The notes beneath the pieces are model-generated. The model was not told the DNA's origin. It did no database searches and saw nothing but the letters and a program-made list of their open reading frames with translations. A program made the position numbers and the translations under genes. Source: Cricetomys ansorgei (Eukaryota; Chordata; Mammalia; Rodentia; Nesomyidae). Taken from it: a DNA stretch of 64,000 nucleotides. Of the stretch, positions 56,081 to 64,000 are shown in pieces (within the stretch, counting starts at the first letter, position 1; every line of letters begins with the position of its first letter). Location: NCBI GenBank assembly GCA_026225945.1, contig JAMJFZ010000289.1:4523001-4587000 (forward strand), given 5' to 3'.

Positions 56081-58073
56081 CAATGAAGAACAAAAAACAA
56101 ACAAAGAAAAACAGGTTTCCATATTGTAAAAGCAGTAATTGTAAATGAGTGAATGGAAATAAGCTTAAGTTTGTGTATGTGGAAAACTGAGGAGAAAATT
56201 CTTGTCTTTTGTGATTCAGTGAGCTGTGTTAACATTCTACAGATTCAGGAAACATAAGGTATTTTGTGGGTGACCTAGAGGAAGTCTTGAGTCCACAGCG
56301 TTGAAAAAAGCATGGGATTGAGACAGATTTTAGTAAAAATAAAGGAAGACTATGGGGCCACACCCCCTTGCCTTGTCTATATCTATTTCAAGAATACAAT
56401 AAAAGCAATCAAAGGGTGAGTTCAAGTTTTCAATATTACTTCTTCTCAAACCTGCATTAAGAGGAAGAAATATGGAAAACAGCATCATACCCAGAAAACT
56501 TGAAGGACAACTAAGTACTTCATACTATATAGACTACATTTTAAATAGAAAAGAAAAGATACAAAATATTACTTCAGTGCCCAGCATTGTGGGCATATGT
56601 TGTGACAGTTACCAAGAGGAATTTGCCTTCCTGTTCTCTTATCACTGCCCTTGAAGTTCTGATGTGGGCATGCTTGCAGAGCTGTGAAAAAACACTTTTT
56701 CTGATCTGAAATGAAAGGTATACATTTGGTTTATAAGGAATGTATAAAGTCTTGCAGTGACTTGGGCAATTTCCATAATATTCCCTTCTATTTGAGGAGC
56801 TTAACCTTTAAGTTGATATGCATCTTCTACTCATGGAATTATTAGCTTATAAATTCAAAATAACTGCTGGCCAGTCAGTTAATAAACTGGCACTGTATTC
56901 TTAGAGTCCCACATGAAGACACCTTTCTTTTTATAAGAATGATTTTTCTTTTTTTTAGTGAGTCTCCAACATCAACAAGGAACTTCATTTATTTTAGAAA
57001 CATGCTCTTCCACCGTTTTTCAAACTACAACCAAGAAAATGAAACGAACATGGCAGTTAGCTTAGCTTACTTTCAAACACAGATTATGAAAACACAGCCT
57101 CTAACCCAGGAACCAAAACAGTGCAATTATTTTCCTCTTTGGCATTAGAATGTAGGTACTTTTTTTTTTTTTTTTAATCTTCCATAGCCTGTGTAAATCT
57201 ATTGAAGTACCTTAAATCAGATGGATTTTCTTCTTTAAAAGAGCTAACATTTACTAAAGTATTTCAATGTCTCTGAATGTATTCTGGTTCCTCACTTTTA
57301 AAAACATCCCATTTATATTATTCACTAAAAATACCTAAAATTCAACATTGCTAGATGATGGAAATGCTTAATACTTACACTTGATAAGATGGCTAAATCT
57401 TTGGTACTTTATTAAAGAAAAAGCTCAGTGAAGTGGCCCTTTCATTTATAGTGTCTTTCTTATTCAAATGTAATCTGAGCTCCTGCTGTGGAAATGCTCC
57501 AACAGTTGTAAAGAAAATAAAAAACGTAACCATTTATCCCATGTTAGAAATGTAAATGTTGCAGACTCCTAAAGGTGTTTTCATTGCATTTTTAGTTGAT
57601 ATTACTTTGCAGTCTGTACCTTAGTTCAAATAAAACTCATTAACAGACACTGTAACATGAACACGGCATTTAGAATATCTGCTTGACCAGTGGGTACTTC
57701 ACACCCCCACATACCCCAGCCATCTCCTCAGTTCTGGGAATTCAAGCTCTTGATGTCTCTTTACAGTGGAAATTTTCAGACCTTGAGTGGTTAGTCCATT
57801 CTCCTTGTGCTTCTAATCCTAAGTATTTTTGTTTGTTTTTCTGTTTTCTTTATGAATAATTGATATTCAAAATAAAATTCTCCACTCAATCTTTCTCCTT
57901 TTCAGCTCATTTAAGATTCTTCCTTGACATTTTTTGTCTTTGGTTAGGGATCCATTCTGTTCTCATTCTTAACATTTTTTTTTTTTTGTTACTAGAACAT
58001 CATTAACCCCTACCCCCTAAAAAAATTCCTTTAGTTTTCTTTTTGTGAGCTTATAAAGTAGAATGCTCCTTCA
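56078..58073. other. AT-rich unassigned DNA
   Basis: Poly-T runs lie near 57161-57175 and 57977-57989. No gene or delimitable repeat. Confidence 0.4.
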
Positions 58074-58079
58074 TGTATG

Positions 58080-58113
<34 letters not shown>

Positions 58114-58114
58114 T
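58074..58114. repeat. (TATG)n tetranucleotide microsatellite
   Basis: About 41 bases of GTAT/TATG units with one TATATATG variant near the left end. Plus-strand frames of 70-78 codons beginning here are artefacts. Confidence 0.95.
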
Positions 58115-58149
58115 TTGCATACATACCTATATTTGGTTGACTGCTTTTA

Positions 58150-58640
58150 TACCTCCCCAACCCCCAACCCCAACCAGAATTATCTGGTTAAAAACCTCCA
58201 CTCTGGGCAATACCCTTCAACCTTCACATCACTTATGTTCTTTTATCTCTTGGTCTTCTCTCTTAAAGCATTTCTTTTTCCTCTCATGAGTCCCTTTCTA
58301 GTTTCCTGACATTTATACACACTCACTCCCAAATAAAGAAGCATATACATAGGAAACAAGATCAGGTCTGTATAAGCAAAGGACCATGCTGTTTGTCTTT
58401 CTGAACCCGTGTTATCTCACATAGTATAACACTTTCTATACTATCATTTTCTGGCAAATTTCACAACTTTATTTTACTTTACAGCAGAATAAAATCCCTC
58501 TGTACACATGTGCCACATTTTCCTTATCTACTCATTTGCTCATAGGTATCTAGTTGAATTCCATTCCCTTGCTCTTATGAATAAAGCAAAACCAAACATA
58601 GATGAACAGGTATCTCCGCAGTAAAACAAGGAGTCCTTTT
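58150..58640 (-). mobile_element. Antisense L1 3' fragment
   Basis: The + strand contains 'cccgtgttatctcacatagt', 'tctggcaaatttcacaactt', 'ttacagcagaataaaatccc', 'tgccacattttccttatcta', 'ctcatttgctcataggtatc' and 'gctcttatgaataaagcaaa'. This is the order of the antisense rodent/ancestral L1 3' region. The left, C-rich part (58150-58200) is consistent but less certain. Confidence 0.65.
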
Positions 58641-61600
58641 CACCAAAACTTTCTGCATATACTAAAATTATTTTATTCTGTCCAAGCCTTTTCTTCATCT
58701 CATGCATGAGCACTCCCTATTTGAAGTTAGTTTTGTGAAAATAAACTGTGTAGTAGTCTGTGAATTTTGTCATTAACATCAGTTGTCTCTGTTTAGTTTA
58801 TTCACACTGGTGTTCATGAACAATTAAGGCATGCATACTTTTAATATGAGCCACCACCATCACCTCCAAAAATCAGTGCTATAATTCTTTCAACATTTAT
58901 GGTCATTGGGTCTTTAGGTGGTTTCATTTGTTCTTGGAGGTCTTTGGTACCTTTGGTAACTGATTAGCTTCTCAGTACTTCTGTCTGCTCTAAGGCCTTC
59001 AGAAGATTGCAGGTACCACCATTGTCTTCTAACTGACTAATTCCATGACTTAACAGTTTTAAACTCTAATGGTCTTCGTTTTCATTCTATTGAATATTTC
59101 ATTGAAAAAACTACATAGATAATGAGTGTTTATGCAAAATCTTTACCTTTCTCTTTTTTTAACTGAACTCCTGTTCCAAAACCTATATCTCAGTCAATTA
59201 TACCATTGTTTATCAAACACTTCAATGTAAGAGCCTTCCACATTCATGTCCTACACAGAAATTAATTGCTATTACTTTGAAAGTGCATACAATAGAACTT
59301 TACAATTAAAACGCTAAAACTCGGAAAGTATGTAATTTTAAAAACTGCAGTAATTTATTTACCTTGTATTTCCCCTTCAGCTTTGTGAATTCCCTGGAAA
59401 TGAATTTAATGAGGAGGAAACCTTCTAACTTTATTTGGTTACAGAATGCTTTCAGTATGTCTCAGAATTCATTGGAATCTACATTTTGATGTTTTGAGTG
59501 GCATTCCATTTCCTGATTGTACCTCCCGCTTTTCTCCTAAATCAATCACTTCATCCACACGATTGGCAAGTACTTCATGCACCTCATGTCCTGGAGCTTT
59601 CTCTTTGTATGTTTTAGTCTAAACATTTGCATTTTCCTTCCAACTTTGGCTTTGAGGCTACAGCATAGTGACAGAATCCAGGACTCAAATACGGTGCGAT
59701 TGAATGTAAGGAAGCAGCAGAGGCTGGAAGATAATTCTTTGATCTTTTTCACACTTCAGCAAAGGGCATAAGAGTTTCATTAAAGAGATATTTAAGAGAT
59801 ATATTTAGAGAAAATAAATATCTTTATTTATGGAGACATAGGCTTGACTAGCCCTTACCATGGAGTATTAGTTACCTGGATACAATGCTTTCTTGGTCCA
59901 TTCATGATCCACCAGAGTTACCCATGTACTCATCAGATTTATTATAAAACACACATATTCTACTGCTTTTCACCTTCATTGTGAATGATTGCACAACATA
60001 TGAAACTCAAATGTCTATGTTTTTATTATGTTAATATTTTGCTGGTTAGTTGCTTCACCATGAACCTAGCAATAAATAATGAAAGATTTCTGTCTTGCAA
60101 GGCTTTTTGTAAACAATAAGCTAATAATTTAATAACATGATTTGTGATTATCAAGCTGAATTTAGGACGTCATCAGCACTTGACAAATCTTTTCTTATTA
60201 CAGTTCTCTTGTGAATATTTTATGAAATTCCAACAAAGTTAAGGCTTTCTTGGATTTTGTAGAAAATGAATGTCTTTCATTATCAGAAAATTTAGTTAAT
60301 TGTTATTGTTTCAATTTCACCATAAATGTACCATTTTCTAATTCTATCTTAAGCTCAATCCTAAGTGTATAAGATGAGACTGTCCCGTAGCTGGAGACCA
60401 GAGCATTGCTTTAGATCATCTACCCATCCTTCAGACTCTGTCTGAGTCTTGGCTGCTCTATTTCCCATTTTCATTCATCTTTGAGTTTTTAATTCTCTTT
60501 TAACATCTGCTCTTCAGTTTAAACTATTTTAAATTCAGCCTCTTATTTAACCAAAGAAGGTTGATTTATTTTTATACTTAAAATGTGTTTTAAAAATCAT
60601 TTATGCATACATAATTATGGTATTTTCTTATAATAAAAGAAAGTTGTCTTCAAAGAAAACCTGCACAATACACACTGAAAAAGACAAACAAACCAGAAAA
60701 GCACTGTGATTTTGAGTAAAAATCCAAATATTATATAAATTATAAATATATGTAATATGTTATATATATTATATACTTAATATATAATGTTAACCATATA
60801 ACTATGTTGTTTATTTATTATATAATTGAGTTCAGCTATGCCTTACAGTGTGTCAGTTTTTGCTTCCACATAGTACACTCTGACTTCCATTTTCAGTGTT
60901 TCTTGACAGAAATTAAGGCACTCATTCACCTCCTACCGTGACTATGGAGGCTGTGAGATAGCCATGCTTTCTGTATTTCAGCTCCTCTCTGCTGAATTGT
61001 GCTTTGCTCAGTTTCTACTGCAGTTGTACTCTGAACACCTTGTCTTTGGGAGAGTTGCTGTGAAGGCCTTTATGGTTTCAACTTCAGGACTCAACTGCCT
61101 ACTAATACTTTGTGAATTGGTCTTTTGTTTTTTGTTTGTTTGTTTGTGCCTCATCTTGGTTGTTCTTTGGGACTCTCCTCCTCATCTCATATGTAATACT
61201 CTTCAGTGTCTGTACTGTCAATTCTTCTCTTCTAGTCAGGTCACACCGGGTAGGGCATTCTAACTTCCACTTTTTATCTTGAGCTGTCAACAGAAGCCTA
61301 TTTCCTTTCATCTTATGTTTCTATTATCAATTATCTTTCAAAATTGGTGCCGTTATTTCGTTATTCCTCTTGAACATGTCTTCCCTTATACAGTACCAAT
61401 TATTTAGGCATAAATGCCTCCTGTATAAATCTTGAAAGCTCTCCAGTAATCTACCTAGACCCCTGTGCTTGACACCATAGAGTATTCCCTGATTCCCCAT
61501 GCCATTGGGTTAATGTGCATTAGCGAATTTACTTTGTGATATTAGCTGAGATGTCTGAGCCTCTTTTTATTCATTTGTCATCTTTCATTTAGACTGAGGA

Positions 61601-61811
61601 ATGAATTTGTATTAGACAAGTGGTTGTCCAGCCTAATGGCTTCTCTGGGCAGCATTAGATAAGGAATTGGTTTTGGCCATACATTTTGTAAGACACTAAT
61701 AAATACTGATGAACAAATATTTGTGCATATTTTTTTCATTGTCTACCACCAGATATAATCAGAATAATTCTCACATAATGACATTAAAATTTTTATTGTA
61801 GATATCTTTAT
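58641..61811. other. Unique-looking AT-rich DNA
   Basis: About 3.2 kb without a recognised repeat, apart from TA-rich sequence at 60740-60800 and a short (TTTG)n at 61127-61147. Frames up to 99 codons (60964-61263) have no recognisable domain. Confidence 0.4.
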
Positions 61812-62010
61812 TTTATTATTTCATCATGAGTATTTTGCCTACATTTATGCAAATGCAATTTTGCCTGGTGCTGGCAGAGGCCAGAAGAAAGTGTCAAGTT
61901 CCCTGGGACTAGAATCACCAATGGCTGTGCATCACCACGTTGGTGCTGGGAATCAAACCCTGGTCTGCTGCAAGCACAATTTCTTCTAGCTGCTGAGCCA
62001 GCCACTCACA
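61812..62010 (-). repeat. B3 SINE, antisense
   Basis: The + strand reads 'attttgcctacatttatgca', 'ttgcctggtgctggcagagg', 'ccagaagaaagtgtcaagtt', 'ccctgggactagaatcacca', 'ttggtgctgggaatcaaacc' and 'tagctgctgagccagccact'. This is the antisense B3 body, B box and A box in order, with a T-rich start as the reversed A tail. Confidence 0.8.
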
Positions 62011-64000
62011 ACATAATCTCAGTTGCACATGCCCATTTGATGAGTCCTTTAAAATAGTTCAGCATATCCAAAATTTGCTATCACTAATAAAGGATATAAA
62101 TATATCTGAATAGTAAAACCTCATTGATTTTTAAAAACCTATTTTATTATAAAACCAAAAAAGGACAACTTAAAACAGTGGGACATTTAACTTTGTACAT
62201 GGAAAGCCAGTGCTTCATTCTCTGGTTCAGTGAAACTAGTTATAATTTTCAGTGAGTTCTTTTGATATAGTATTTGGTAGGCATTTTGTCTCTACACTTA
62301 CCCCGAGTTTCTACATTTACTCTTACTCTGAGAAGAGTTGCTTACAACTATAGGTGTTGCAAAAATTATGTCGTGAAAATAGCATGGTTAGAAGATTCAG
62401 CCTATAAAATTCTGGTCAGATGAAATGGTCGATGCTTTCTTTAAGATCAATTCATGAAACATTCCATGGAGAGCACATTTATGCCCATTGAAAATTGAGT
62501 CATAATCTGAATTATTGACTATATTTTAGGCCTTGAAACTGTTTTCAATGTATATGCCAAACTGAAAACTAAGGCTACACGCTTTCACTGTTCACAGGAC
62601 TGCCTAGCTAATATGTTAAAGGTCATGAAATCACAAGGATTCATTTGAGCTTGCCATGATTTTGATCTCATTTGAAACATTGTCATGATTCAAATATATT
62701 GATGTGTTTGTTTTCACCTCTAATATGCTTGCTTAGCTCATATAACTGAACACTTAAATCTGCTAAAAATGTTAAATCTCATGTCAATTTTTGCTTTCAA
62801 ACTCTGGAACGAAAATTTTTTTCAAAGTATAAACAACTTGATAACATCTCACAAATCAAAAAATTTATTCAGCAGCTGGCTTCAACCTAGCCATCTCATT
62901 TCTGAAAACTGAGTGGTTTTGCTATGATAAGTATCATAATCGTTAAGGAATTCTTACATTTGGAGATGACTTAATCCCTTGGCTTTTAGATAATTCATAG
63001 TTTTGATGACAGCTAATGGATGAAACATTATAGGTTTGGAGAAGGGTACTACTTATCGTTTGCAAGTTATTAGAAATACTTTTTTTCCTTCACAGGAATT
63101 CCTTCAAAGGAATGCATCATATAATACATTTTCCAGATACATGTGTCTATTTTATTAATGCTGAAGCTCTACAATGACGGAAAGTCCATTCAATGGCCAC
63201 CTGTTAATTTATGAAAGCAATATTTAAACTAATATAAGAAAACCATGAAATAATTTTTCATAGAAAGTTGCCTTAGTCTGTTTCCTATTGGTAATTGAAA
63301 TTACCAAAAATGATTCTTTATAAATATTTAGTTTTGCCCATGATTCTGATATCTAGATAGTACAAGGAGCATGGTGTTTGTATTTTAGTGAGAGTTCTCT
63401 GTGTGAGTCATAGGAACATAATGGAGAAGAGAGAAGGCACTGTATGATAACAAAAGGAACCAAAAAGAATCATGTTACTGCTATTTTCATATACCACTTA
63501 TATTATAAATAACAAGGGTCCCACAAACTATCTTTCAGGGCAGCCCCCTAGTCATGAGTCTACTACCTTCCCTAGGCCCTACCTTTTAAAGTATCTAATA
63601 CTTCAGTGATATCATAATGTGGATCATACTTCCTGCATCTGAACATTTGAGGGGTACACTTAATCCACTGACAAAATAATGACAGGAATCCCAGTTCCTT
63701 CCAGGTTACTAAGCAGCTAGTAGCCATCTGGATACCATGGCACAGTACACACACTTACACACATCCAGCACTTACAAGGTCATCCATGTGCTCATAGTAA
63801 ATGGGCCAATTTTGCCATTTAAACTTGGCATATGCTTTCAGAGGTGTTGATTATTCAAAATACCTGTTTGTCCGAGTCTATTAAGCTCTAAAACTACATT
63901 TTAATGGCCCCTTATATCTAAGCCCTGTTAATATGGCAAATGCTTCAAACCTACTTACAAATGCCATTAAATTTCACCACTAATTACTAATAATAGGAAT
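62011..64000. other. AT-rich unassigned DNA to window end
   Basis: No gene or delimitable repeat. The interval is uniformly AT-rich. Confidence 0.4.

Noticed and set aside
1..64000. CRISPR array, phage, operon or defence system
   Set aside because: No regularly spaced repeats, no ribosome-binding-site-led gene clusters and a clear rodent repeat content exclude a prokaryotic system.

Overview
The window reads as non-coding nuclear DNA from a muroid rodent. It carries B1, B2/B3, B4 and ID-type SINEs, many Lx-like L1 3' ends, long CA/TG microsatellites and a few old mammalian repeats (MIR, a possible MER5A). It is AT-rich and CpG-poor. No intact gene, tRNA, rRNA, CRISPR array or prokaryotic feature is visible. 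Long reading frames here are chance frames, microsatellite translations or antisense L1 sequence. Two B1 copies share a central variant unlike the Mus/Rattus consensus I remember, so another muroid such as a cricetid is possible, but this is weak evidence.

Layout. 0-10 kb: tail of a B4 SINE at the left edge, a URR1-like repeat at 3.45 kb, a facing (CA)n/(GT)n pair at 5.6 kb, a medium-reiterated repeat at 6.1 kb and an antisense B4 at 8.1-8.6 kb. 11-18 kb: antisense proto-B1, an L1/HAL1-type ORF1 remnant, several L1 3' fragments in both orientations, a second copy of the 6.1 kb family and a truncated B1 with target-site duplication. 18-22 kb is largely unique. 22-31 kb is repeat-dense: B4, a 5'-inverted L1, B2/B3, then long antisense L1 3' regions and another B4. 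32.0-32.4 kb is a small GC-richer island with the only credible coding signal, a 75-nt internal exon candidate on the + strand. 35-38 kb: a (TTTC)n tract, an intact-looking B1, an ID relic and a B4. 43.5-44.6 kb: a twin-primed L1 with a 13-bp duplication, followed by a long (GA)n tract. 46.5-47.7 kb looks like a developmental enhancer-type conserved block. 48-53 kb: antisense L1 ORF2 and 3' pieces. 54.1 kb: a 17-bp perfect inverted repeat with TAATTA cores. 55-64 kb: mostly unique AT-rich DNA with one L1, one B3 and microsatellites.

Interpretation. Most L1 fragments lie on the minus strand, which fits an intron of a gene transcribed on the plus strand, as does the plus-strand exon candidate. 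There is no operon or multi-gene system here. The items most worth checking are the exon candidate, the enhancer-like block and the 54.1 kb inverted repeat. All family names were assigned by eye from remembered consensus sequences, not by a database search.
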